This document shows positions 37,840 to 46,323 of a stretch of 64,000 bases of DNA, in pieces (the stretch's first letter is position 1; each line of letters opens with the position of its first letter). The stretch comes from CBDBBY01 sp965203795 (lineage in GTDB: Bacteria; Pseudomonadota; Alphaproteobacteria; Rhodobacterales; Rhodobacteraceae): NCBI GenBank assembly GCA_965203795.1, contig OZ241915.1, positions 2,294,001 through 2,358,000 of the forward strand. Direction: 5' to 3'. A program made the translations under genes and the position numbers. Below the pieces are notes generated by a model. The model ran no database searches and had not been told where the DNA came from. It saw only the letters and a list, made by a program, of their open reading frames with translations.

Positions 37840-38823
37840 ATGACCGCCGAGAGGCTGCGCGCCGGGGACCGCCGCGCGCTTGCGCGCGCGATAACGCTGT
37901 TTGAAAGCAGGCGGTCCGAGGATCGGACGGCGGCGCTGGCGCTTTCGCGGGATCTTCTGGGCGCCGGCAGGAGGGAAGCGCTGCGAATCGGAGTTTCCGG
38001 CCCGCCCGGCGCCGGCAAGTCGTCCTTTCTCGAAAGCTTCGGAATGGCGTTGGCGCGGAAAGGCCGGAAGATTGCCGTGCTTGCCGTTGACCCTTCGTCG
38101 AAACTTTCCGGGGGATCGATTCTGGGCGATAAGACGAGGATGGGCCGACTGCTGCGCGAGGCTGGCGCGTACGTCCGCCCCTCGCCGGCTGCCGACATGC
38201 TTGGCGGCGTTTCCGAAGCCGCGAAGGACTGCGTCTTCCTGTTCGAACAGGCGGGCTACGATGTCGTGATGGTTGAAACGGTCGGAGTAGGCCAGTCGGA
38301 GCTTGACGCCGCCGATTTGTGCGATGTCTTCCTGCTGGTGACATCGCCCGCGGGCGGCGACGAGCTGCAGGGCGTGAAGCGGGGCATATTCGAATTCGCC
38401 GACCTCGTGCTGGTGAACAAGTCCGACGGCGAACTTAAGGAGCATGCGACCCGCACCGCCGCTGAGTACGCGGGCGCGCTCAGGTTGCGGCCCGCGCGCG
38501 GCGGCGACCCGTCCGGGTTTCCCAAAGTCGCATTGGTATCGGCTGCGGAAGAGACCGGGCTTGAAGAAGTCTGGAAGGACATCGTCGCATTGCGGGACTG
38601 GCGGAAGAATTCGGGGTTCTGGGACCGGAACCGCCGAGCGCAGGAAGCGAAATGGTTCCGCTCGGACGGGCGGACCGCGCTGCTCGCGCGTCTGGAAAGC
38701 ATGCCTGAAGTCATGCGGCTGACGCGGGACATCGAATGCAGGGTCGCGGCGGGCGAGGTTGACAGGCATACCGCCGTTGAAGAGCTGGTCCAAAGCATTC
38801 GCGAGCTTGGGATTGTGCCGTGA
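37840..38823 (+). CDS. meaB: Methylmalonyl-CoA mutase-associated GTPase MeaB
   Basis: A 327-residue G3E GTPase that protects and loads the cobalamin of methylmalonyl-CoA mutase. Walker A is GPPGAGKSS at 54-62. The switch and base regions are DPSSKLSGGSILGDKTRM, VMVETVGVGQSE and VLVNKSDG. The C-terminal dimerisation helix is present. Its presence near scpA and pccA supports a complete propionate route. Confidence 0.93.
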   Translation: MTAERLRAGDRRALARAITLFESRRSEDRTAALALSRDLLGAGRREALRIGVSGPPGAGKSSFLESFGMALARKGRKIAVLAVDPSSKLSGGSILGDKTRMGRLLREAGAYVRPSPAADMLGGVSEAAKDCVFLFEQAGYDVVMVETVGVGQSELDAADLCDVFLLVTSPAGGDELQGVKRGIFEFADLVLVNKSDGELKEHATRTAAEYAGALRLRPARGGDPSGFPKVALVSAAEETGLEEVWKDIVALRDWRKNSGFWDRNRRAQEAKWFRSDGRTALLARLESMPEVMRLTRDIECRVAAGEVDRHTAVEELVQSIRELGIVP

Positions 38824-38841
38824 ATCCGATCCGTTCCAGCC

Positions 38842-38870
38842 TTGACATGGCCGGATGCCGCCAATAGTGG
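38842..38870 (+). promoter_or_regulatory. rpmB: Predicted rpmB promoter
   Basis: TTGACA at 38842-38847 and a TAGTGG -10 box at 38865-38870 are spaced by 17 bases, about 60 bases before the L28 start. The -35 is perfect; the -10 is weak. Confidence 0.5.
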
Positions 38871-38933
38871 CCGTCGCTCATCGGCGGCACCGTCGGCGTT
38901 GCCGAATTCGATGACCAGGATCGGGATGATCAG

Positions 38934-39221
38934 ATGTCGCGAGTGTGCGAGCTCACCGGAAAGCGCGTCATGGTCGGCAACAACGTCAGCCATGCCAACA
39001 ACAAGACCAAGAGGCGGTTCCTTCCGAACCTCAATGAGGCTTCGCTGTACTCGGACGCGCTGAAGCGCTCGTTCCGGCTGAAGGTGTCGGCGGCCGCGCT
39101 GCGAACCGTCGACCATCGCGGCGGTCTTGATGAGTTTCTTACGAAGGCGAAAGACGCGGAGCTGTCTCCGCGGGCACTGAAGATCAAGAAGGAGCTGCAG
39201 GAATCGCTTGCGGCGTCTTGA
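38934..39221 (+). CDS. rpmB: 50S ribosomal protein L28
   Basis: A 95-residue ribosomal protein. MSRVCELTGKRVMVGNNVSHANNKTKRRF is the family start, with the conserved N-x-x-S-H-x-x-N and RR. It has the longer alphaproteobacterial C-terminus. It is a single gene with its own promoter and is followed directly by transposon remains. Confidence 0.96.
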   Translation: MSRVCELTGKRVMVGNNVSHANNKTKRRFLPNLNEASLYSDALKRSFRLKVSAAALRTVDHRGGLDEFLTKAKDAELSPRALKIKKELQESLAAS

Positions 39222-39276
39222 TTACAGGCCGGCTTCGCCGCGTCGGTCGGGTCTGGATTTCATCTGCAACCGTTTT

Positions 39277-39569
39277 GAACTGCCCCGTGTTTGCCGGAGA
39301 GCAAACGTATAAACGAATGAGCCGCAAGACACGGGGCTATCGCACATCAATTTCTTTGGAGAGTCCGGCCCGGCGGCTTTCCTGATGAGCACGAAGCGGC
39401 AGTCCTGCGCTTGCGCCGCCTTCAGGAGCCGTCTCCGGAACGACAGCTTGTCGTCCGCCAGGCGCACGATGCCCGCGGCCAGCCGGCGGACCGCCGCGAG
39501 GTTCGCCGACCCATGCCCGGCCCGGTTCCGCAGGTCGTCCTCCCGCATCCGGAGATCGCCTTGAAGCAA
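39277..39569 (-). mobile_element. ISAs1-family remnant: IS end and C-terminal fragment
   Basis: The 28-base segment 39277-39304 is identical to 42958-42985 and looks like an IS end. Next to it the minus strand encodes MREDDLRNRAGHGSANLAAVRRLA and KLSFRRRLLKAAQ, the C-terminus of an ISAs1 transposase. Only about 65 residues remain. Confidence 0.65.
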
Positions 39570-40608
39570 TGGACGCTCATGCGCAATCGCCCTGGATCTC
39601 GATGTTCCGCAAGGCTCGGAAGTTCCGTACCCTCAGCTGTTCGATGCGCGGCAACGCGGCGCTTTGCGATTTCATGCCGCTCATTTGGCCATGATTGGGT
39701 TCAAGTATTGTTGGCATTCCGCCTTGCGCCGCGGGCCCAAATCGACCGAGTCGGCTTCAACGCAACAACCGGCAAGTTGAAAGACGGCAAGAAGCATTTG
39801 GAGTGATGGAGCGGTACGCAAGTGCCATGTCTTCGGTGCTACGTGCCGAGGTCATCAAGAGCCGCGAGACTGCCGCCTGCATGCCGTCGATATGTTGCCT
39901 TTCCTGACCCCATGTCGGCACACATTTTGCCCCCTAGCCCTCTTTGTCCCGGAGCGCAACACGAAAAGACGCCGGGCCCGCCATGCGTCACCTTACAACC
40001 GACCGTGGCCAAGGTCGCTAGCCGGAGACCCATTGTACAGTCGAAACACGGACGGAGCAGGCAGTACAATCAAAATATGCCAACGGGCGTTCAAGAAATT
40101 ATGGAAGCATCACAGCAGCTTTCGCGAGATGAAATTCCTGCTTGCGCATCTCCTGTGGATGGAGACATCTGGCCATCCGTGCCGGGACACATGCTTTGCA
40201 CAGAGTTCATCGCCGGGGAACATGTCCTAGACCTGCTCCACGGAGGCGGATTCCGTCGATTCAATCCCGCAATCGTGCCTGTAGATCGCCCGAATCAGCG
40301 CCGTTCGTTGCAAGCATACGCACAAAATGTTGAGTGTTGGGGCATGTGCAAGTAAAATCTAGTGCATGAATTGCAAGGCAATAATGCCTATGTTATGCAC
40401 GGGTTGAGTCTAAGGTCCCGTGTATGCCCGCTGACAAGCCAACCTGTAGCTCGGCTACGCACACTTTTTGCCACGTGCCACTACGGCCGCGTTCAATGGC
40501 GTACCGTCGCCGGTTGCGCAAGATCACGGAGGGCAACGAGACAGAGCAACCTTCCGTGAGGCCGTCGGGAACCTTTAGGCGCATGTGCACCGTAGCTGGA
40601 GGTCGAAC
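39570..40608. other. Unassigned 1 kb before the three-gene operon
   Basis: Mixed composition, changing towards AT-rich near 40350. Several open frames of 60-180 codons exist but have neither good starts nor family features. The promoter of the downstream operon should lie near its end. No gene is called. Confidence 0.4.
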
Positions 40609-41316
40609 GTGAAGCGGCGCGCAGAGGATAGTATCAGTCCACGCATTACGCTCGTTGAGTTGGCGGTAGTATTGGCAACCGAAAACTTTGATTCGTCAAT
40701 TATAACCGCTGACTTCCTGTGCCACAGCGGTATCGTAAGGGATAATCCGAAAACCATCCAGCCACCTGTTTCCACACCAATCTTCGCCCACGTATCATTT
40801 GAAGGCGGACTTGAAGTTAATGTAAGACCCGATCAACTCGCATTCATTCATCGGTTAGATGAGGGAAAGAATTCACCTAGGGCCGGGATGATCGTGGAAA
40901 TGGTGGTCCGATTTTTGGAGAAAGTGCCTTTTCCGCGATATCTGGCAATTGGAATTAATCCCAGGGGATTTAGCGCGCCGATTGGCAAAACAGATAGCCG
41001 CATAGCAAACACTTTGATCGATGGAGGTACGTGGATGGCATTCGATAACGCTAATCCGGTCGTTTCCCTCAAGTCTGTTTATTCTCTTGGTGATCGGCGG
41101 ATAACAATGTTTGTGGATGATCATATGGAAATGGAATCCAAAAAATTGGAAGCATCATCATTAGAATTTTATGCAAATATTCATCGTGAAATCACGGAAG
41201 ATAACCATAGTCGTCGTATTTCCCTTATGACGTCAATTCTGTCGAAATGGGAGGACGATCTGAAGGATTTCGAGCAGTTAGTTGAACAGTTCAATGCAAA
41301 AGGAATTCTCGCGTGA
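40609..41316 (+). CDS. Unknown protein A of an AT-rich three-gene operon
   Basis: A 235-residue protein I do not recognise. GTG start at 40609 with GGAGGT five bases before it. The N-terminus (SPRITLVELAVVLATENFDSSIITADFL) suggests a soluble alpha/beta fold. It has IFAHVSFEGGLEVNVRPDQLAF and VPFPRYLAIGINPRG lines and a charged C-terminal helix. No membrane segment and no catalytic motif that I can name. The stop overlaps the start of the next gene (GTGA), so the two are translationally coupled. AT-rich compared with the flanking core genes. Confidence 0.75.
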   Translation: MKRRAEDSISPRITLVELAVVLATENFDSSIITADFLCHSGIVRDNPKTIQPPVSTPIFAHVSFEGGLEVNVRPDQLAFIHRLDEGKNSPRAGMIVEMVVRFLEKVPFPRYLAIGINPRGFSAPIGKTDSRIANTLIDGGTWMAFDNANPVVSLKSVYSLGDRRITMFVDDHMEMESKKLEASSLEFYANIHREITEDNHSRRISLMTSILSKWEDDLKDFEQLVEQFNAKGILA

Positions 41317-42194
41317 CTCGACCAAAGCCACTACTAGCTTCGTCTAATGTGAGTGCTCAACGTGTTGGTGAATTGAATCGAATTGTACGCGATAGGTGGA
41401 TAAGTTACAATACAAACAGAATCACTACGATGGATGAAGATAGTTGGCTTACCGATACTGCACATTTCGGTGCTCTGTCGACAAAGCATGAATTTGTCGC
41501 AGGTACTGGAAAGCAGTGGCCGCCAGCACTTTCAAATTGGGCATCACTTTGCATTAAATATCTAATGGATCCGTCCAGCGTAGATTTTGGCATCTTTTCA
41601 ACTAAAGCCGCAATATCTTTGAATATCGTAAGAGAGTTGAGGTTTTTATCAATCGATGATCCGTATGAAAGCATTGACCGGTACACTGAAACATTGGGCG
41701 GTAAGTATATCCACCCTACCGATTTTATATCGGGAAGTGATGGCGGATTAATATTCATTCCCGTAGCGTATTCAAGCACGGCGTCACCAATTCCAACCCG
41801 CTTTGACGTATTTGCAAAAAACAGTTACCAAGATCTCTGTGAGGCCTTGAATGATTTAGGCGAAGCGTACTCCGAGGCGCGTGATGAGGGGCTTCCTGCT
41901 CCATCCGATGCGGCAGTAAGTAACGCGCGTTGGCTATTGCATTACATGTACGAGCTGCTTCCGTGGAGATTTGAAGTTTATCCCACACCGGACGGAGAAA
42001 TTGCTATTGATGTTCCCGGCGACTCCAATCATTCCGTTCTGATATTGTGCGATTCGGATGGGGGTGCACAGTACTTCGGCTATTTCGACGGCAAGCAGCA
42101 TTTTGCGGAACACAGTGACGCGCACAGCATTGTCGGCGAGCATTTGCGAGCGGCGCTTGCGGCGATGGAACGGAAAGATAGCACAGCACGTTAA
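41313..42194 (+). CDS. Unknown protein B of the three-gene operon
   Basis: A 293-residue soluble protein without a family I can name. The GTG at 41313 overlaps the upstream stop. The C-terminal 90 residues (WLLHYMYELLPWRFEVYPTP, then EIAIDVPGDSNHSVLILCDSDGG) look like an independent alpha/beta domain with an acidic loop. No Walker or nuclease motif. It is followed by protein C 26 bases later. Confidence 0.75.
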   Translation: MTRPKPLLASSNVSAQRVGELNRIVRDRWISYNTNRITTMDEDSWLTDTAHFGALSTKHEFVAGTGKQWPPALSNWASLCIKYLMDPSSVDFGIFSTKAAISLNIVRELRFLSIDDPYESIDRYTETLGGKYIHPTDFISGSDGGLIFIPVAYSSTASPIPTRFDVFAKNSYQDLCEALNDLGEAYSEARDEGLPAPSDAAVSNARWLLHYMYELLPWRFEVYPTPDGEIAIDVPGDSNHSVLILCDSDGGAQYFGYFDGKQHFAEHSDAHSIVGEHLRAALAAMERKDSTAR

Positions 42195-42220
42195 CGGTCC
42201 TGATTCTAGGTAGCGTCATT

Positions 42221-42703
42221 GTGAAGCAAGTCACAAATGACGAACTTCTCGGGCGTGGCGTGTTCTCCGAAACTGAGGCAATACGTGCGCGGCGCAGCAA
42301 ACCTTCATTTAAGGTTTTTCTGCACCGACCAGGCGTGATCAAGCTTTCGGTTGATCGGCTCAGCCTGGCGCCACTAGACAAGGCAACTGAGATTGCCGAT
42401 CGCAATGCAGTTAACCGGCGTAGTACATTTCACGGGTGGGCTACGGTTACGGCAAAGTTTGCTAGACAAAACGATAGACAAGTTTGCGCTAACCCAGTTT
42501 CCGGGAACCCGTTTCATGCGGATATTATTTTACCGGATAACACAAAGGAAGATCGAAAAAAACAAAAAATCCACGCAATTGAGCTTGCCCGCAATTCGCA
42601 GTGGTGTGAACGATCGAGCATGCGAAAGAAATGCAATTTCACAACGATTCTAAAATGCATATTCAAAAATACAAAAATCGTTCTGGGTACGCTATTCAAT
42701 TAA
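42221..42703 (+). CDS. Unknown protein C of the three-gene operon
   Basis: A 160-residue protein, GTG start. The first 125 residues carry motifs I associate only with uncharacterised proteins: DELLGRGVFSETEA, FKVFLHRPGVIKLSVDRL, FHGWATVTAKFA, NPFHADIILPDN and HAIELARNSQW. The last 30 residues are Lys/Cys-rich and may be a non-conserved extension. It shares direction and composition with genes A and B, which suggests one transcript. Confidence 0.65.
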   Translation: MKQVTNDELLGRGVFSETEAIRARRSKPSFKVFLHRPGVIKLSVDRLSLAPLDKATEIADRNAVNRRSTFHGWATVTAKFARQNDRQVCANPVSGNPFHADIILPDNTKEDRKKQKIHAIELARNSQWCERSSMRKKCNFTTILKCIFKNTKIVLGTLFN

Positions 42704-43140
42704 AATTCTATTGATCATGGTTGACTTTTGGGGAAAGTGTTTGGCATCCGCGTACGAACTCGGCCACGAACGCCGTTCCTCCATTGATCCTAATCGATTG
42801 ACAGAGAACGGTATCTCAGTGACGAGCGTGTTCGGAAAATCTAGGTTTCACGTCACACATTGCCTTCATGTTCTAAGCTGCGTGGCATGGGAATTCGTGG
42901 AGCATCGACGTGAACAAAATGCGCGCAACGCATTCGGGCAGGCAACGGAGGAATTGTGAACTGCCCCGTGTTTGCCGGAGAGCAAGAAGCTGAACAGATG
43001 AACCGGAAGCAACACGGATGGGGCCAATGGCAGAGGCAAAACCCACCCCGAGGCATCCAGCCGAACTCCGCGCGCGCGGAGTTCGGCTGGCCGATGAAAA
43101 TCGCACGGATTGCTCCAGCAACTGTGCCGCCTGCAACTCG
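42704..43140. other. IS end and junction after the three-gene operon
   Basis: AT-rich until about 42950, then the second copy of the IS end at 42958-42985 and GC-rich IS sequence. The 32-base palindrome at 43058-43089 is here. No gene. Confidence 0.5.
43058..43089. repeat. Perfect 32-base palindrome
   Basis: 43058-43073 and 43074-43089 are exact reverse complements without a loop. It lies inside the ISAs1 remnant and interrupts its reading frame. Confidence 0.9.
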
Positions 43141-43697
43141 ATCGCGGCGAAGCTCGGATGCTCTCCCTCCACGCTCCGCTCGTGGTGCATCCGGGCTGAG
43201 CGCGAGCCGGCCTCCGGCAGGAGGGCGCCCGCCATGTGCAGCGGCGACGTCTCCCCGGCGCACATATGCGACCGCCGGAGCACCTTGCCGTCGATCGCGA
43301 TCCGCCGTCCGCCGTTCTTCTCCAGCGCCTTCGCCCAGTCCGCGGCGAGCTGCGCCATCGCCGCCGCAACCGGCTCGGGAGCCAGCAGCCTGAACAGCCG
43401 GGAGAACGTGTCGCGGCTCGGGGCTCCGCGCGCCAGCGTCATGAAGCGGCGCAGGAACGCCTCGTTGTTGGCGGCGAAATCCACCATGTCGACGCAGGTC
43501 TGCCCGCCGCACATGCTCGAAAGCAGCGCGACCATCACCATCTCGCGGAAGTCGTGGCGCTTCGCGTTGCCTGTCCTGGGATCGTCGGCGTCCTTGAAAC
43601 AAAGGGAGAATCTGCCCATTGCCCGAACTGGCGAAATGGTCGCGACGAAGCGGCCTGCGGGTCTTGCTTCTAGGCTTTCTCGGACGACTACACGCAC
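43141..43697 (-). mobile_element. ISAs1-family transposase remnant, N-terminal half
   Basis: The minus strand gives DPRTGNAKRHDFREMVMVAL, CGGQTCVDMVDFAANNEAFL, APSRDTFSRLFRLL and RRIAIDGKVLRRS, the N-terminal and first-Asp region of ISAs1/H-repeat transposases. After about 190 residues the sequence diverges and the catalytic remainder is missing. Together with the fragment at 39277-39569 this indicates two decayed copies or one split by the operon. Confidence 0.75.
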
Positions 43698-43809
43698 ATT
43701 GCGGGAAACCCTGTTCGCCGCGTCGGCATTGAGTGGCGTGGATCGGAGGTGGAAATCTTCGAGCGAATTCGCAACAGAGCAGAGAGCGAAGATGCGATGG
43801 TTGCAGCCT

Positions 43810-44721
43810 TTATTTAACGGCTGGCGGAGCGAGCGGTAGGCTGACCGGAGCGGCGTTCCATGAGACCGGGGGAACGGGAAGCGAAGCCAAACCAGGCGTC
43901 AAATAGAGACTCTCGACAGTTTCTTCTCTGCGACCGTTGAGTGTTGCCTGAGAAGACGTTCCTGCATTAAGCAGCCGGCGGGTAAGCCCCAAGGCCTTAG
44001 GCAGAGGTGGTCCGTATTCCCGCCCACCGGTCGTGCCGTCATACGACAAGGCGAACGGAATCTGCCGTTGCCGCAGATTCTCAAGGCCGATTATCAATTC
44101 ATCCTGCATCATCTGCTGATGGTATCTCTTGTCTCGCCCGGCAGACGTGCCGAGATATGGCGGGTCCATATAGAGAAAATCCAGCGGCTGTGCGTCCGCC
44201 GTTGTCTCCAGCCAATCACCGATACGGAATTCGACTCGATCTCGAAGTATGCTTGACATGCCGTGAATGGCGAACCGCATCTTGTCCGGGCGCATTCCAA
44301 GCCGACGCTTGTCAACGGACTGCGTGAAACGGCCGAAGCGATTGAAGCGGACAGAATTCTTTACGCACCGGCAGATCAGATAAAGCAGATCGACGTGGTG
44401 GCCGACATCATTGTATCGGTCCCGAATACGGTTGAAGTAGCCGTCATCATCATCGTTCTGCCCGCACCACAAAACGCTGTATTCATTTGCCGTTTTTTCC
44501 GGTTCGTCGACGATCGCGCGGAGCAGATCAATCATCGGCTTCAAACTGTCCGCAACCACAAAGCGCGGCGCAAGGCTGTGGTAGGCGGCGTAGATCGTCA
44601 TAGCCGCTGAACCGGCGAACGGTTCGTAGAACGTCCCTATCTCCTCTGGCAGGTACCGCGTGATGGTTTGGGCCAACTTTCGCTTGCTGCCCTGATAGGG
44701 AATTGGATGAGGAACTGTCAT
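43810..44721 (-). CDS. dam: D12-class DNA adenine N6-methyltransferase
   Basis: A 303-residue methylase. The SAM site IPYQGSKRKLAQTI is at 7-20 (the family FxGxK), followed by FYEPFAGSAAMT. The catalytic motif is DPPY in FLYMDPPYLG, and IPFALSYDG fits the D12 fold. Target is not determined; Dam-like GATC specificity is common in the class. It is preceded after 4 bases by a small unknown gene and is not accompanied by a recognisable restriction enzyme. It sits in the accessory block, so it may come from a phage or mobile element rather than being the core methylase (CcrM). Confidence 0.9.
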   Translation of the reverse strand: MTVPHPIPYQGSKRKLAQTITRYLPEEIGTFYEPFAGSAAMTIYAAYHSLAPRFVVADSLKPMIDLLRAIVDEPEKTANEYSVLWCGQNDDDDGYFNRIRDRYNDVGHHVDLLYLICRCVKNSVRFNRFGRFTQSVDKRRLGMRPDKMRFAIHGMSSILRDRVEFRIGDWLETTADAQPLDFLYMDPPYLGTSAGRDKRYHQQMMQDELIIGLENLRQRQIPFALSYDGTTGGREYGPPLPKALGLTRRLLNAGTSSQATLNGRREETVESLYLTPGLASLPVPPVSWNAAPVSLPLAPPAVK

Positions 44722-44725
44722 ACCG

Positions 44726-45268
44726 CTATCCCCAAGGGCCATTGCGCAAGCCGTTGTCAGCGAACAGTTCCCGATACTGAAGCTCCTCGGCGTGTATTCC
44801 GATGGCGACGGCACCCAGGAAGCTGATGGCGTCTTCATCGCGGAGGCTATGACGGCTGGCGAACTCCGGCACTTGGCGGTTCCGATGTCTGGATAAATGG
44901 TTGTGAGTTGTGCCCTTATGGGAATGCTTGAGCATCGACCACAGGGACTCGCGCCAGTCGATGAGAGTGTCGCACTTGATGCGCTCGGATAGCAAATGCT
45001 TAGTGATGCAGCGGTCGGGCGAAAGGGCCTCGCAGGCGCTTGAGACGGTCGCGCCTTGGGCGGCGTGGTCGACGACAGATACTTCGGGGGCGGCCGCCAC
45101 GCACGCACCCTCCGCGACCTTCGCGGCAACTTGTTTCATGGCCCCGACCACAGCCGCCTTGGCTACGGCCCGCGCTCCCGCACTCCCGAGTGCCTTGCGC
45201 TTGCGTTGCTCATGTTGGCCCGTACGCCATCGAAGCAAATCCCCTCCACTTTGACTGGATCTGATCAC
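44726..45268 (-). CDS. Small unknown protein upstream of the adenine methylase
   Basis: A possible 180-residue product. GTG at 45268 with AGAAGG six bases before it, ending 4 bases before the dam start. The N-terminal third is basic and Ala-rich (QRKRKALGSAGARAVAKAA). The C-terminus has IDWRESLWSMLKHSHKG and SFLGAVAIGIHAEELQYRELF. I do not recognise a family. Coupled spacing to dam is the main reason to keep it; a restriction or regulatory partner is possible but not shown. Confidence 0.45.
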   Translation of the reverse strand: MIRSSQSGGDLLRWRTGQHEQRKRKALGSAGARAVAKAAVVGAMKQVAAKVAEGACVAAAPEVSVVDHAAQGATVSSACEALSPDRCITKHLLSERIKCDTLIDWRESLWSMLKHSHKGTTHNHLSRHRNRQVPEFASRHSLRDEDAISFLGAVAIGIHAEELQYRELFADNGLRNGPWG

Positions 45269-45822
45269 ACCTTGCCTTCTTATGACATTGCCGCTCCGAG
45301 AGGACGCGTACGGAACTGGACCGAGCGTCAGGTGGTGTTCCTGTCTCGGATGAGATTCGTGTTCGACATGCTCTTTGGCTTGGCAGACAGACGGCATGCG
45401 GTGATCACCGGGACCCAGCACCCGATACTCGGTCTCTCGTTGACCTTTCCCGTCTTTGAACTGAGCCGATGCGCGCACTCCTTCTTGGTTGCGGCCTCCG
45501 GAAAGAGCTTGAACGTGCCGCTGCCAGCCTCGGCCGACGCCGGAAGCGGGCGCATTATAGCATGGTCGAGATACGGAAGACGTTTCCGGAGGCGCCCATC
45601 TTTTTGGAGCCGCCTGTATGGCGCTTCGCACACATCGCCGAGGATCTGGTAGATGTATTGGGCGAACATGCCATTGGGGTATTGCGGATTTTTTCTACGG
45701 GCGAGGTCATAGCGATCGGGACGCTGAAACCGAGTGAACCGGCATCCATTCGAGCGACGGCTGGGCGCACCCCGTGCGCTAGCGGCGCCAATCCGATCGA
45801 ACGTCCGATCGACGCGCTTCAA
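45269..45822. other. Unassigned region before the copper chaperone gene
   Basis: Open frames run through on both strands but none looks conserved. It probably contains the promoter of the PCuAC gene. Nothing else recognised. Confidence 0.4.
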
Positions 45823-46302
45823 ATGAGCCTTCGCAACGCCGGGTCCCGACTGGCGATGTTCTGCCTTGTCATGCTCGCGTCGGCGATGATTCTTGCCGCC
45901 TCTGTATCGGCGGAAGATTTGCAACGCCGCGGGCCCATCCTGGTGAGCGGCGCGTATGCCTGGGTCGCTTCGCGTGCCGCGAAGTCCGGCGCGGTCTACA
46001 TGTCGATTCTCAACGAGGCCGCGAAGGACGACCGCCTTGTGTCTGCGTCAACCCGCGCTGCGAGGCGAAGCGAACTCCACAGCACATCCGAAACCGATGA
46101 CGGAATCGTTCGGATGCAGCCGCTGCCGGAGGGGATTGCGTTGCCTTCGCGCCAGCCGGTCGCGCTTGAGCGCGGCGGGCTCCACCTCATGCTGATGGGA
46201 CTCAAGCAAAGCCTCGCCCACGGCGACGAAATCGCCTTGACGCTCGAATTCGAAGAAGCCGGAATCCTTGAGTTCGTGGTTTCCGTGGACTTGGAGCGCT
46301 GA
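45823..46302 (+). CDS. PCu(A)C copper chaperone
   Basis: A 159-residue periplasmic protein that hands Cu(I) to cytochrome oxidase. Signal peptide 1-30 (ending SVSA). The copper ligands of the family are H86, M98, H121 and M123 in the lines SELHSTSETDDGIVRM and GGLHLMLMGL. The frame is open far upstream, but only the ATG at 45823 begins a signal peptide. Convergent with dhaK. Confidence 0.9.
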   Translation: MSLRNAGSRLAMFCLVMLASAMILAASVSAEDLQRRGPILVSGAYAWVASRAAKSGAVYMSILNEAAKDDRLVSASTRAARRSELHSTSETDDGIVRMQPLPEGIALPSRQPVALERGGLHLMLMGLKQSLAHGDEIALTLEFEEAGILEFVVSVDLER

Positions 46303-46323
46303 GCAGGCCGAGATTCGCGGCAA

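Noticed and set aside
39822..40355. 177-codon frame before the three-gene operon
   Set aside because: No ribosome-binding site, Pro/Arg-rich start and no domain; treated as chance.
45469..45822. N-terminal extension of the PCuAC protein
   Set aside because: The sequence before the ATG at 45823 is not conserved and would bury the signal peptide.
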